A program made the translations under genes and the position numbers. From Rotaria socialis (taxonomy: Eukaryota > Rotifera > Eurotatoria > Philodinida > Philodinidae), in NCBI GenBank assembly GCA_905331475.1, contig CAJNYU010000027.1, positions 310,001 through 374,000 on the forward strand: a stretch of 64,000 nt of DNA. The letters are read 5' to 3'. The notes beneath the pieces are model-generated. The model was not told where the DNA came from and did no database searches. It worked only from the letters and a program-made list of their open reading frames with translations. This document shows, piece after piece, positions 11,769-23,430 of this stretch (positions within the stretch are counted from its first letter, which is position 1; every line of letters starts with the position of its first letter).

Positions 11769-14294
11769 ATGACTATTCCATCATCAAGTAAATATTGTTA
11801 TGATATATTAAAATGGATTCCAGTCATTTTTATTGTTGGAATTCTCGGATGGTCTTATTATGCTTATGTTGTACAAATGTGCATTTGTAAGTTTATGATA
11901 AAATAGTTTTGTAAATACTATTTCCAATCATTTAGTAACTATTGACAACGTTCCTAAAAAAGGTAAGATAAATATCTTGAGTGTTTTCTATTGATCTGTG
12001 AGATAAAAATCGTACCAGAAAATACTCACTCATTTTTTGGTCAATCAAAGAAAACTGCACATAGCTTAAATTAGAATTAGTACCGAGCAAGATTATATCG
12101 ATTTCGGATTTTTGAATAGCGAAACAGTTGTTAATGGAACGTTATTGTACAAATTAACATTCTTTACAAAGTGTGCTAGTAATTTTTAAATCGTAGATTT
12201 GCAAATTGTAATTTTTTTTGAAATACTATTTCTTAAAAACTCAATTTTCATACTTGTATACATTTCTATACGAATTAACTCATGGATGCAAACATATATA
12301 AGAAAGTTTGCTCATGATATTGTTTCATTCGAATTTATCAGAAAATTCAATGTTCAACAATAATATTGGGTTTAAGTTGTTCTCGTGTTTTCATTTAATT
12401 TTTTTTTCAAAAGAAACTCTAGAGTTTCGTAAGAAAAATGACTTACAATTGTTAAATCTAGTTTCAGAAAAAAAAGCTTGAACATAGTGTAGAAAACAAG
12501 GAATGACTTTTAGTGTAACTGATTGATTCTGGCGAAATAAACGCTTTCTTTTAGTAGCTAAAAAATGAATGAATATTTAGTAGCAAAGCTTTCAAAACTT
12601 CGTTGATTTATTATAAATAAGTTAATGATAATTTTTAGTGATGTACTTATGTGTTTATCATTCCTTATTAATTCTGTTTTTGTGGTCATATTATCGAACA
12701 GTATTTGAACCTTTACGTGGACCAACTAGAGAGGTGAAAATAATTTAATGATGAAAAAAACAGCAACGCATTCCCTTGTTATTTTTTAGTTTTACATTGG
12801 TGAAGTTGACGGTGAACATATATCTGCTGCACAAACAGTTAATGAAAGACGCACGGCTCTTGTGCGACTTTCTCGTGAAGCAAATTTACCATTGTTAACT
12901 CGGCATATCGATGGAAGTATGAAATTAATTTGAATTAATAAAGAACAAAACAAAATATATGTTTTTCATAAAGGTATTCGTTATTGTTTCATATGTCGAT
13001 GCATAAAACCTGATCGAGCTCATCATTGTTCAGTCTGTGAAAAATGCGTTCTTAGATATGATCATCATTGCCCATGGTAAAAATATTTTTTTGACTAAAA
13101 ACAAACAATGAATTTATTTTAATTTTAAGGACAAATAGTTGTATTTCATATGGAAATTATAAATATTTTATATTATTTCTTGCTTGGTCATTTATTTTTT
13201 GTATTTTTGTGGCTGGAACATCGTTTGAATATTTTATTCTATTTTGGCAGGTTAAAGCGTATTTTTCGACCTCAAACCTATATTCTAATTGTTGTTTTGC
13301 TTTATTTAGAGTGTGACGAATATGGATCAAGTATGCTATTTTTTATTAGAAATAAAACAAGAAAAAGTTATTGAAATAATATCTATTTCTCTAATTTAGA
13401 CTCAAAGCCATTCAATGTCATCGAGTGGAAAATTTCATTTACTTTTTCTTTTTTTTGTTGCAATTGTCTTTGCCATCAGTATATCATCATTATTTTTTTA
13501 TCATTTATTTTTAATTGGAAAAAATCGAACGACAGTCGGTAAATAGTTTGTTTTAAAGTTTGTTTTGAAAACGAATTTTCGGATGAAAATTCTTCTTCTT
13601 AGAATCATATCGAACTCCAGTATTTACTAATGGACCTCAAAAAGACGGTTTTGATTTGGGTTTTAAACAAAATTTTCAAGAAATATTTGGAAACAATTTT
13701 ATGAAAGCGATTGCACCAATATATACAACGTAATGTTTTAGTATTTTAAATTTCATTTTATTTATTTGTCTTTTTTTGATTACGTAGTCGAGGTGATGGA
13801 GTTAATTATCCCATAAATACTATGATATTGGAAGCTTTGGAACAACAATCTAGAAGCCCCAAGTATGTAATACGATTGAATAGTAGAATTCAGAAGTAAA
13901 ATTATAATAATTTGATACCACCGTTAAGTTGAAACCGAACTAAGTAGTACACAAAACAAATTGATTCGTGGAGAAAATTATTTTCTAAATTTTTTAATAT
14001 TTTAAAGAGTTTTAATTGTGACAAGAGTAAAAACAGCTATTTTAATGATGCAAGCAGTAGTGTATGATAGAGTTTAAACAATAAATAATAAACATAATGA
14101 AATGAATTTTTCTCAAGGGAAATCTTTGTAGAGATAAAATAGTTTTGTATGCATTTATTATTTTATTATTCCGTAAATTCTAATATGTTGTCTTTTCTTT
14201 TAGTAGAGATATTATTTTGCCTCTTGATACGCCATCAAGTTCAATAAATAATGATCGAAATCACCTGTTGACTGGCAATACGAACAACCAATAA
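11769..14294 (+). CDS. DHHC palmitoyltransferase, ZDHHC2/15-like
   Basis: Eleven exons: 11769-11886, 11936-11962, 12639-12733, 12790-12916, 12974-13076, 13130-13250, 13310-13330, 13400-13538, 13603-13729, 13788-13862 and 14204-14294, giving 347 residues. It S-acylates cysteines of membrane proteins, typically at Golgi or plasma membrane. Two N-terminal membrane segments ([20 protein letters not shown] and [12 protein letters not shown]) precede the Cys-rich zinc domain [20 protein letters not shown]. The catalytic DHHC lies at residues 152-155, followed by [15 protein letters not shown] and two further membrane segments. [11 protein letters not shown] with [15 protein letters not shown] after the last membrane helix matches the ZDHHC2/15 group. 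Two exons are very small (27 and 21 nt) and keep the frame. Length is normal for the family. The 677-bp intron after exon 2 is the only long one. Confidence 0.95.
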
Positions 14295-14601
14295 GAAGAA
14301 TAACAGAGGTTATTTTCTTGCGTTATCTGATAGTGAACTTGTGCAAATTTAATTTATTTCTGTATAAATACATATAAATGAATATTTATTTATTTTTTCT
14401 CAATAATTTTATCAGCGTGGTCAATCTACATTTTGATTGTTCCTATTTTTGATGCTTATTTTCTTTTCTTCTTTCTTTGTTTATTTGGTTTATTTATTCA
14501 AATTTTAGCAACGGACAACTGTAGATCTAAATTCGTTTTGTGTATTACAGAATCCAACGAATTTAGTTTATTTAAGATTATAAAAATACCTGATCTTCCG
14601 A

Positions 14602-15133
14602 ATGGCCAATAGAGAAAGTGGCAGCAACAAAAAACAAATAACAAATGAAGTTGTTACTCGCGAATACACGGTCAATTTACATAAACGATTGCATGGCGTG
14701 TAAGTTCAATGTAACTTTGCTATGAATGTTTACTCTTTGATTTGTATTTGAAATAGTGCTTTCAAGAAGCGAGCACCACGTGCAGTTAAAGAATTAAAAA
14801 AATTTGCTGAAAAAATGATGAAAACACCTGATGTTCGTATCGATTCAAAATTAAACAAGGAAATTTGGTCACAAGGAATCAAGTTAGTTTTTGAGATTTT
14901 GTTTTTGAAAATTCTTTTTTTTTTGTATTTAGTCATGTTCCTTATCGTGTTCGAGTTCGATTAGCTCGGCAACGTAATGAAGATGAAGATTCACTACATA
15001 AACTTTATACATTGGTTACATTTGTTCGAGTACCTTCATTCAAAGGTTTTTTCTCTTCTTGCATTTCATATTTAAATCTTCTTTTTTTCTTCCCTTTTTA
15101 GGATTACTCACTGCTAATGTTGACAATGAATAA
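14602..15133 (+). CDS. RPL31: large ribosomal subunit protein eL31
   Basis: Exons 14602-14699, 14757-14882, 14933-15045 and 15102-15133 give 122 residues. It is a component of the 60S subunit near the peptide exit tunnel. Diagnostic blocks in order are [51 protein letters not shown], the basic [18 protein letters not shown] and [16 protein letters not shown], ending NVDNE as in the animal protein. Length matches the family (about 120-125). It starts about 300 bp after the palmitoyltransferase stop on the same strand. Confidence 0.97.
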
Positions 15134-16096
15134 ATAAACAAAACAGTAGATAACATCAAATAAACAAGAACGTTGTGATTTTCTCTCGTTGTTTTGTTGA
15201 AATAAAATGGAGAGAAAACGAATGTTTTCACATTCAATCTAAAATAAGAATAAATAGTATCTATTAAAAGAAATCATTTGAGAATGCTTATTTATTAAAG
15301 CCTATTCAAAAAAAAAGTATTTAGAAATTTTCTCAGCAGGTGCACCGAAAACCTTGCGTTGAGTTTTCTATAGTGCTAAATTTCGTCTTGTTTGTAATTA
15401 CTATTTTTTTTTATACATGGCAATAGATATGCCTTTCATTCATTAAACAACAATAAATTACTGCTGGAAGTTTTAGTAATTAAAATGAATTTCTAAATAA
15501 ACGTTTTCAGAAAACGAAATACTTCGTTGTATATTTAAGATTTGTATCGTGAACTGAAATTTATTAGTAACAAGAGATGATGAAGAAATATCTGTTTAAT
15601 TCTATGTGCACAAAACAACTTGACATTGATTGCTTAGCTATTCGTCAAGACTATTTCCCAAAAGACTACTCGTTGCAAACGAATATACGCACGATGGTCG
15701 ATCGGTTCAATCATATGCCGTTCTTTAGTCTTGTAAAAGCTGATTGTTGTGTGTGTATGTGTGTGTCTTAGTAATTATTCTCATGTGATTGCTCTTGCAG
15801 TCAACGACAGGAAATTCTCTCTCTCTCTCTACAAAGTGATTGTATTAGACTTGAGTGAACGAGAAGAACAGATTACTAAACGGACTGTTGCGATCATCAT
15901 CATTGATGAGTCTCATTGGGAGAAGACGATAGAGAGACAGAGAGAAGACACATTTTTTTATTTCTTCTTCTCTTCATATAAGCCGATTTGGTTGGCGAGT
16001 CGAGCTGTTTTTTACGCATCAGTAATACAACTAGCAACATAGGGTACATCACAACTAATACAGGGACCGCGCAGATTGACAAGATTATCGAGTTCG
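15134..16096. other. intergenic, RPL31 to zinc-finger gene
   Basis: About 960 bp. It contains a short GT-rich microsatellite (about 15747-15768) and a CT microsatellite (about 15818-15831). No protein-like frame with support. It is probably the promoter and 5' leader of the zinc-finger gene. Confidence 0.5.
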
Positions 16097-17120
16097 ATGG
16101 AATCGATTGAGAAAAATATGAACAACGACGATCATGATCAGACAACATTAATAACAAATAATAAAAGAAAACAAGGTGAGATTTTCAAGGACATTAAGGC
16201 AATTTTTTCTTTTTAAATAGAAATAGTAATGTTTATAAAAAGAAAAACAGAATTTATTTTCTTATCTCTATTATGGAAATGAGATCTATAGATGAAAGAC
16301 ACTTCATGATTTTGTACGATATATATTCAATAAAACACTTACAATCTGGATTAGTTTAATTTACTATAGTAGAAAACGAATATAGAATAGTTATTAATAA
16401 TCGACTCTTCTTATGTTTACATATGCATATAAATGAAATAGAAAGTAAGCAATTATTTTCGTTTAATTAGATTTTCTAAGATTTACTAATATATGGATCA
16501 TCTTTAGAGTTTGCTATAAATATGGAAAAAAAAACAAATATAAAATGTAAAATTTGTCTCATACAAACGAAAATCTGATATAATAATCAGAATTTCGGTT
16601 CGAGAATATCTTTAATTGAATCGATTGCATTTTAGGCGACGATTCGAATCAATCACGACAATTAACCTCGAAAGTATTTCGATCTGACTCAACATCATTA
16701 CCATTTGGAATTGCTAATGTTCTTCAATCGACAAATGAATCTTCAAAAATCTATCCAACACCTATAGCAACATCTATATCATCAGTTAATCCATGGTTAA
16801 TGGCTTTACATCATCTATCACAATCATCATCAACAACAGCATTAGCAAATGCATCAAATTGGTGTGCAAAATGTTCAATACAATTTCGTCTAACAAGTGA
16901 ATTAGTTCATCATATTCGTGTTCATCATGCAATGCGACGTAATTATCATCACCATCACCATCCTCATCAAATTTCTACAGAAACAACAACGACAACAACA
17001 ACAGCAACAAGAAAAGCGTTTGCAAATTCAACATCGTCAATGAGTCTTATTTGTCATATTTGCTATGAAACATTTCGAGAACGACATCATTTAACACGTC
17101 ATATGACATCACATCGTTAG
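16097..17120 (+). CDS. two-finger C2H2 protein of PRDM8/ZNF488 type, no PR domain
   Basis: Exons 16097-16175 and 16636-17120 give 187 residues. Finger 1 begins WCAKCSIQFRLTSELVHHI near residue 103 and finger 2 is LICHICYETFRERHHLTRHM at the C-terminus. The pairing WCAKC..FR.TS.LV with FRERHHL.RHMTSH is, from memory of the family, the signature of the last two fingers of PRDM8 and ZNF488, which are transcriptional repressors in neural development. No PR/SET domain is present, as in ZNF488. Residues 50-56 (FGIANVL) resemble an EH1 Groucho-binding motif. A His run and a Thr run separate the fingers. The protein is much shorter than PRDM8; an upstream exon cannot be excluded. Confidence 0.82.
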
Positions 17121-17855
17121 ATTTTCTATCAAATAATTATATGATAAATTCTTTTTATGGTAATGTTTACTCTATTAATTAATTTTACGATCGTTTCGAA
17201 TATTCTTCGGACAATAATTATTTCATCGCCACATATATATCTGTGCTTGAATCTATTTTCTTCTTCTTTCCTTTCTGATATGTTTTATTTTGTATTTCTA
17301 CAGAAATGAAGAAACAGAAAAGTGTCTTCCAATTAATAGCTTGTTTCATTCTAGATTCATAGAGAGTTAACAACAATCTAAAATATTCCTATTCGATTTT
17401 CAGACATCTCTAATATAAAGCTAGTATAGGTACATTTCTTTTTCAATAATGTTTTTCAGAAGAGTATCATTATAATTAAAAAAAACTACATGAGCATGTA
17501 TATTATCAAGATCATGAACGAGAGTGGCACTAACTTCTGATCAAACTAAGTCAATTCTACTAGATTATTCAACATTTTTTTGCAGTGTTTTCTTTTTCTG
17601 AAATTTGATTTCCGCTGACGGTAACAGTGTTATAAAAGATTAGATGAATTCAGTCCGAAAAGCAAAATTGAATATTTTTTTTCAAAGAATTCATGAACTA
17701 ACGCCTGGGCCGAAAGCTTCTAGACAAAATTAAAACGTTAATTTTTTCATCATCTTGTGCTTTTATTTCCTAATTTTTTTTATGAAAAATACAATGACAT
17801 GAGATGAACAAATCGCATATTTACAAAATCGAAAAAGGTCAATTGCCTTCAATTT
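17121..17855. other. intergenic before the transposase relic
   Basis: About 730 bp, A+T-rich. It probably includes the 3' flank of the transposon (its 3' terminal repeat should lie between about 17600 and 17855), but I could not identify a matching inverted repeat on the other side. Confidence 0.4.
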
Positions 17856-17856
17856 T

Positions 17857-18546
17857 TCGTAATTTTCCGCGAACGTCATTCATCATGGTCTGGACCACTT
17901 TGTGATCAATTTCTTTTAGCTGTCTTCTAATTCTGTTGGCCAATTATTTCTGATTCGTAGTCTCCCAACCTCCATTGTACACCTGATCAGCCAATATTGA
18001 CCAAAAGTCCTCGATTGGTCTTGTCTTGGGAACATTCGGCGGGTTAGCCGCTCTCGGTACAAAAGGTACGTTCTGTTCATTGAGCCATTCGATTGTCTTC
18101 TTGGCATAATGTGAGCTGGCGAGATCAGGCCAAAATACATATTTATCATCTTGATGATGTTCATAGATAAATGTCAATAGTTTTGGTAAGCATTTTTTAA
18201 TATATATATCGCCATTGACAGCTGGACCTTTCGTAGTTCCAATGTATGGTGCTGAGATACCTTTGCTAGATATTCCCAACCATACTAATATTTTAGGTGC
18301 GAATTTTTGTTTGGATTTAAAATTCACTTCGGGTGATACATGTTCTTTGTCGCCAGACCAAAATCCAGCATTGCTAGGCATATTATCACCAGAAAATGAA
18401 AAGTATTTTTCATCGCCCATGATGAGGAATGTTTTGGGATCTGTAATTTTTCGACGTAATTTTCGGCACTTTCCTGGTATTTGTTCGAGTTGTTGTGGCG
18501 TATATTTTGGTGCCCGTCGGGTCCGGGTCGGTTCCGGGTATAACAT
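17857..18546 (-). pseudogene. Tc1/mariner transposase, DD37E type, truncated with a nonsense codon
   Basis: The minus-strand frame from 18546 covers the catalytic core of an IS630/Tc1/mariner transposase. The first Asp is in FLIMGDEKYFSF, the second in FWPDLASSHYAKK, and the Glu in KTRPIEDFW. I count 37 residues between the second Asp and the Glu, i.e. DD37E. The N-terminal helix-turn-helix DNA-binding region is absent, because frame similarity stops near 18500. The frame hits TAA at 17944-17946 and then continues in the same frame with LANRIRRQLKEIDHKVV to a second stop near 17857, so one substitution appears to have broken the C-terminus. It is therefore a dead, 5'-truncated copy. Confidence 0.8.
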
Positions 18547-18562
18547 CTTGTTTCCCGGGTAC

Positions 18563-18754
18563 GTAATACATTATACTCATGAGAAACGATTTACGACAAT
18601 GAAGAAAGATATGCATGCAATTTTTGAAAGAGGATTTCAAGGCTATGGCATAAAAGCTGTTAGACTCATTGTTGGCCATCGAAACAGTGCCAATTCAGAA
18701 TGTGAACTGACACATAAACGGCCACCTCTCGAATATCTTAAATTAAAACAATAA
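18563..18754 (+). other. unexplained coding-like frame next to the transposase
   Basis: The plus strand stays open from 18215 to a TAA at 18752-18754; the part before about 18546 is simply antisense to the transposase. After it, the frame has protein-like composition: HEKRFTTMKKDMHAIFERGF, then GYGIKAVRLIVGHRN and CELTHKRPPLEYLKLK. It may be a second gene fragment joined to the transposon. I do not recognise it, and no splice partner was found. Confidence 0.3.
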
Positions 18755-19946
18755 AAGGCAAGTAATCATTTTCATTGTAACAACACTCATCTTTCTTTCC
18801 ATTGCATAGATATGATCATCCATATCCATATTGTACTAAAATCATCACCGATCACCGCATCAACACCGCATCAACACCGCCAACACCAATGCTCATCCAT
18901 CATTGAACAATAATCGCCTTATAACACATGTCATCTCTATTAGCTACGGTCTATTTCAGTTTTTTTTCAATCTAGTTCAAATTTTTAATGATAATATAAA
19001 AGCAGATATTCGCCCTAATCAAACTCTTTCAACGATAAACATTAAAAAAAATTTTCTTTCATATAATTCTCATTCTTCAAACTTTAATCATCGTCAAACA
19101 ATGAAACGAATCAAGGAACTAATTATTCCATAGACCAGAACACATCAATTCTTCAAGAAAATTTTCTTTTGAATTTTTTCGTTACGAGTGCCATTTGAAG
19201 AATTTCGTTGCTGAGATGAAATATCGATATCATGGTAGCTTAGCACACACACCCCACACCCACACCTTCTATGGAGCGGTCGCTCCAGAGTCGGAGCTGC
19301 CCATCTCTGGTTAGAATAAAAAATATGTCGTTTGACCTAGCTTTGTTCTAAGTTTGTGGTAGATATTATGCTATCGGAACAGTACCATTATGTGATAGAA
19401 TGCTTTCTTGTTTGCTGTCTCTTCTTATGTATACGATCTGCGACATCGATACAACAATGCAACAGACACTACACTCGCTATCCATCTCGAGCGACTGTCA
19501 ATAAAGACAAGTTGATGAAATCGAAATGATCGTGTGATGCATAATTTCTTATTCCACTAAGTTTTCTCATGCTTTTTTTATCGAACTTGCGAATCAAAAG
19601 AAAAACGTTCGCAATGCGTTTTTATCTTCAGAATGTTGTAACTGCAGATCCACGCCAAGATCCAACTTTGTTTTTGTCACTGAACCTATCAGTAATTAAG
19701 CATTTTGTGCTAAGGAATTACTTGAATAATGAATTTTGATTGGAAAAGGTTTTCTGATAAAGATATATCTATTTTTATAAATCTTTAATCTTGATAGATA
19801 CTTAAATTTGAAAAACTCAATATATCATTCTGCTTAATGTTAAGATTTTCATTTCTCGAAACATACTTATTATTTTTCCTATAAAATATCAAACCAAATG
19901 ATTTTACTTAGATTTCCAATTTTATTGAAATAATAGATAACAATAA
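18755..19946. other. intergenic with an ACACCC/GGAGCG island
   Basis: About 1.2 kb downstream of the F-box gene. Near 18845-18890 there is a short CACCGCATCAA-type direct repeat. At 19247-19309 there is a (CACACCC)-like run, an imperfect palindrome GGAGCGGTCGCTCC, and then GCCCATCTCTG, whose reverse complement resembles the CAGRGATGGGC ends of hAT-type elements. The rest is A+T-rich without genes I can support. Confidence 0.4.
19247..19309. repeat. possible hAT-like element end with palindromic GGAGCG words
   Basis: CACACACCCC-type repeats lead into GGAGCGGTCGCTCC, AGTCGGAGCTGCCC and ATCTCTGG. The terminus GCCCATCTCTG is matched by GCCCATCCCTG at 34107-34117, which also borders iterated words. 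Only one end is visible here. Confidence 0.35.
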
Positions 19947-21948
19947 TCAACATAGTTCTGCACAAGGAAAGTAATCTTTTATTAAATCTAGAGATAATTC
20001 TGGTTGAATGTCTAAATTTAGATATTTAATTTTGGCACAATTCATTCGTGTAGTATCACTTGTAAAATTATCGGTTACTCTTTGTAAGGAATCATAATCC
20101 ACAATAAGATAAATATTATTTGATAAATACATTTTACTACTATTCAAAAATTGTTCCAAATAATTTTCATGACAATGACTTTGAGTAAGAACAAGTTTAG
20201 TAAGATGAGGATATTCTATAATTGAGCATTGTTGTTTGTCATTATTTTGTGGTTCTCGATTATGTATACGTAGTTCTCTAACAAATGGAAAAGATTTAGC
20301 AATTTGAAGAAAAAATTCATGTTCGAAAGGACGTTCATCAACTAATGATATTTTACAAACATGTTTAAATAATCCACCACGAAAATTGTTTGTTATATAA
20401 TTATAATGCGTCAATGAATATGGATATGAATAAATATGACAATGAAATTGATTTAATTGTGGAAAACCATCAATATATGAAATAATTTTAGAGCTTTTAA
20501 AATTTTTAAATGTATTTTGAATGTCATTATTTGATGGTAAATTAACTTGATTATCAAAAGGAGTAATTGAACGAATATTAAATTTAAATTTTTTTAATTC
20601 CGTCATATAATCCAAAATATTTTTTTCCAAATTATAGCCATCAATAATTTCTGCATTTAAACTGTCAAAATACAAACTGAGTTCTTCTAAATTTGACATT
20701 CGATGTAATTGTGGAATAAGAATATTATTGTACACTGATAACACGGACCTATGAGTTAGTGAAAAACATTTCAAATTTGGAAGTTTTTTCTACAAAACAA
20801 AAAAAGGTATTTAATGAATGAAACTATTATTCATTTAATCAAAACATATTAATAATTATGATTGATTTACTTTATTATTGACCACTGGTAACGTAGGTAC
20901 CTTTGACGAACAAATGGTAACATAGATTGTATTAAGTTGATTAAAACGACCATCAAGTAAATAAAGACAATCTTCATAAAAGTCAACGACGACACGTAAT
21001 ACTAATAAAGTTGAAGATAATATATTTGGACGTGATTCACGAAATGTTAATCGATCATAATGAGAATCATCAAATGGATTGAACTTGAAATATTGTAAAT
21101 TTTTGAACATTTTAAAGATTTGTGTAAATATAAATATATTTATATCTTTAATTGAACTTGTTGATTTTGGACATTCGTTAATATCAATATCAATAACAAT
21201 TGATGATAATTGATTTTTGAAAGTTCGAATGAAATAACTTTCATCTAAATAAACATTGAATATTTTTATGAAACTATTTTTTTGTTAATTAAAAATATTC
21301 AATTCTTTTTTCTTATTTATAAATCAATAATGTTCTATCCACAATGATGTTTTCTTTTTATTCTACAGATTTTCTCCTTTACAAACATTACAAAATAATA
21401 TTTGAATTTTATTCAAATTTAGATTCATCGATGAACATTATGATCAAAAGTATTTTATCAAAAAAGGTCTACCTTAAATCATATTCTAATCAGATAAAAA
21501 AATAACTTATTTTAGTATTTTCATGTAATTAACTATTTAAAAGAATTAAAGAAAATATCTTACCAGTAAAAAGTTCGCTCGCTTTTTCTGGTATAAGTTT
21601 GTGTAAAGCTAGTCCAAGTAAATTAGGATAATTTGTTGAAAGAAGAATACGATCCATCGATGATAATTCGAGATTGAGCCATAAAATTTTGTGACGAATT
21701 TCAGATAAAATTTGAACACAAAATCGATTAAGTATTGGTTCAGTAATTCGGCTTAAATCATTGCGAGGTGTCATAAGCGTTAAATATCTTGTAAAAATTG
21801 AATCTTTCACAATAGTATCAAGTCGTTTATTAACACCTATTAAAGAATAGAGTACATCAGTATTGGGCAATTTTTTCAAAATAGTCAAAAGAATTTCATC
21901 AGGTAAATCATTCAATTGAATAAATGAATTTTCCATCTTTATTTTCAC
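19947..21948 (-). CDS. F-box protein with leucine-rich-like C-terminal region
   Basis: Exons 21948-21564, 21244-20871 and 20789-19947 give 533 residues; all phases agree. The N-terminal F-box reads LNDLPDEILLTILKKLPNTD with VNKRLDTIVKD at residues about 12-50. The remainder is long and Leu/Ile/Asn-rich with irregular repeats (LQYFKFNPFDD, LPNLKCFSLT, LEELSLYFDS, LTKLVLTQSH, IKYLNLDIQ), as in divergent LRR substrate-binding domains. It would recruit substrates to an SCF ubiquitin ligase through SKP1; two SKP1 paralogues lie in this window. A second in-frame ATG is at 21936. The C-terminus ends DYFPCAELC. The substrate is unknown. I have the impression that large families of such proteins exist in bdelloids, but that is not shown here. 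Confidence 0.85.
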
Positions 21949-22390
21949 ATATTTTATTTTTGTTTTTCCTTATATATAAATATATCCTAATGTCTGTTAG
22001 ATGGCCGATGTCGTCAATGAAAACAATGATATATTTTTGTATAGTATAAGTTGATCACGAATGAATGAATAAATCATTGAATGACATTTTCTCTCTGTTT
22101 TTATGTAAAATTTAGTTTAATGTGCCGCTAAAAATAAATAATGAAACTTTTTTTACTTTTGATTATGTAGAATAGAAAATTCTTGTATTTTAAATATCAA
22201 GTAAACATTTCCAAAAAGGAAATTGAATTTTTTTGTGAATTTGAGATTTCATCATATTACAAGTTCTGTAAAAGGAAAGGCTCTAAATGATATTTATTCA
22301 TTGTAAAATTGAGTTTCCATTAGTATAATAAAGAAATTGTTATGACTGGCGTGGTTCTTCAATTTATGAAAAGAACATATTGACAAGAAG
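21949..22390. other. intergenic upstream of the F-box gene
   Basis: A+T-rich promoter region of the minus-strand F-box gene. No other feature seen. Confidence 0.45.
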
Positions 22391-22550
22391 GCTATATCCA
22401 AATTGCGACCAAAAATTAAGCCCAATTAACACATAAGTAGTCGCAATTCGGAACACAGAATTTTTTGTTGATCTCATTTTATATGTGTTTCCAAATTGCG
22501 GCTACTCATGTGTTAATTGGTTTCATTTTTTTGGCCGCAATTAGGAAGCT
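22391..22550. mobile_element. hairpin MITE (about 57-bp arms)
   Basis: The left arm AAATTGCGACCAAAAATTAA and CCAATTAACACATAAGTAG is matched inverted by CTACTCATGTGTTAATTGG and GGCCGCAATTAGGAAGC, with a loop of about 40 bp. The arms differ at a few sites (GCGACC versus GCGGCC). It has no coding content. It is a short foldback element of unknown superfamily; the flanking target duplication is not clear. Confidence 0.75.
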
Positions 22551-22947
22551 ACGGAAAAGAATATTGATTATCTGTCACAAGTGAATATATGACAACAGTA
22601 TATGAATGTTTCCTGACTCAAATCATAGAGATGAAAACGTGTGAGAAGATAATAATTTTTGTCAAAAATGATATTTTAAATGAAATCTAACACAATGCAA
22701 GTTCTAGCTGATATTCATAGAACTACAAATTCGCAGCTTTTCAATATAATATATTAGCAAAAGCATGAAATTCAAATGATCAAACGCACAATTATTAGAT
22801 GAGCAAAGTACAGTTTTTACTAGAATTGTATGCGAAAAGTGAAAAGAAAAATAGTATCTGAATTTTAATACTACGAACAGCGATACAAAGGAAAAAGGAA
22901 AAACGAATAACAAGATTGAAAAGAAAATATGTAGATGATAATGATAA

Positions 22948-23430
22948 TTACAATTGATTTGAAATATTTGAATTAGGGTTTTCATTTTTTACATATTGTA
23001 ATTTTTCAGATTCCCCATAAATAAACTCTTGAATACATGCATTTGTTGATTGATGTGGTGGATTCGTATAACTAACAGATTTAAGATCAAGACCCTAAAG
23101 CAAAACAAAATCTGATTACATTTTTAAAATATTCAGAAATCAAAGTTTTTTCGAGAAAAAGGATACGACAGAATCAATGGTTGATTAATATTTGGATCAT
23201 TACTTTCTCAGCTTTTATCCTATTAAACTGATTCTTTTTCTTTTCTAAATTGTTCCGTAAGATTTTCAACAAAATCATGTGATTCATTTCTTTCTTTTCA
23301 AATGCAAAAAAACTTTGGAATACGAAAAGTAAGAACTAACAATCTATCGTACTTTCCAATTGGACATGTAGGTCGATCAGCTAAGTTACCACCACCACCA
23401 TGAATCCATACTTCAGTTACACCTTTATTT
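22948..23430 (-). pseudogene. two exon-like pieces of an unrecognised gene (3' end)
   Basis: Exon 23094-22948 is bounded by a TTTAG acceptor and reads GLDLKSVSYTNPPHQSTNAC, then IQEFIYGESEKLQYVKNE, to a TAA. An upstream piece 23430-23353, with a TCAG acceptor and a GTACGA donor, reads NKGVTEVWIHGGGGNLADRP followed by TCPIG. Composition is clearly protein-like. Joining the two with canonical sites puts the second exon out of frame, and no 5' exons were found up to 24.1 kb. It is therefore most likely a decayed 3' fragment, although an intervening exon or an alternative donor would rescue it. The family was not identified. Confidence 0.45.

Noticed and set aside
18215..18546. Long plus-strand frame opposite the transposase
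   Set aside because: It is the antisense shadow of the DD37E transposase; only the part after about 18563 might be independent.
18903..19133. Frame of 76 codons
   Set aside because: Composition is A+T-driven, with no domain or splice partner.
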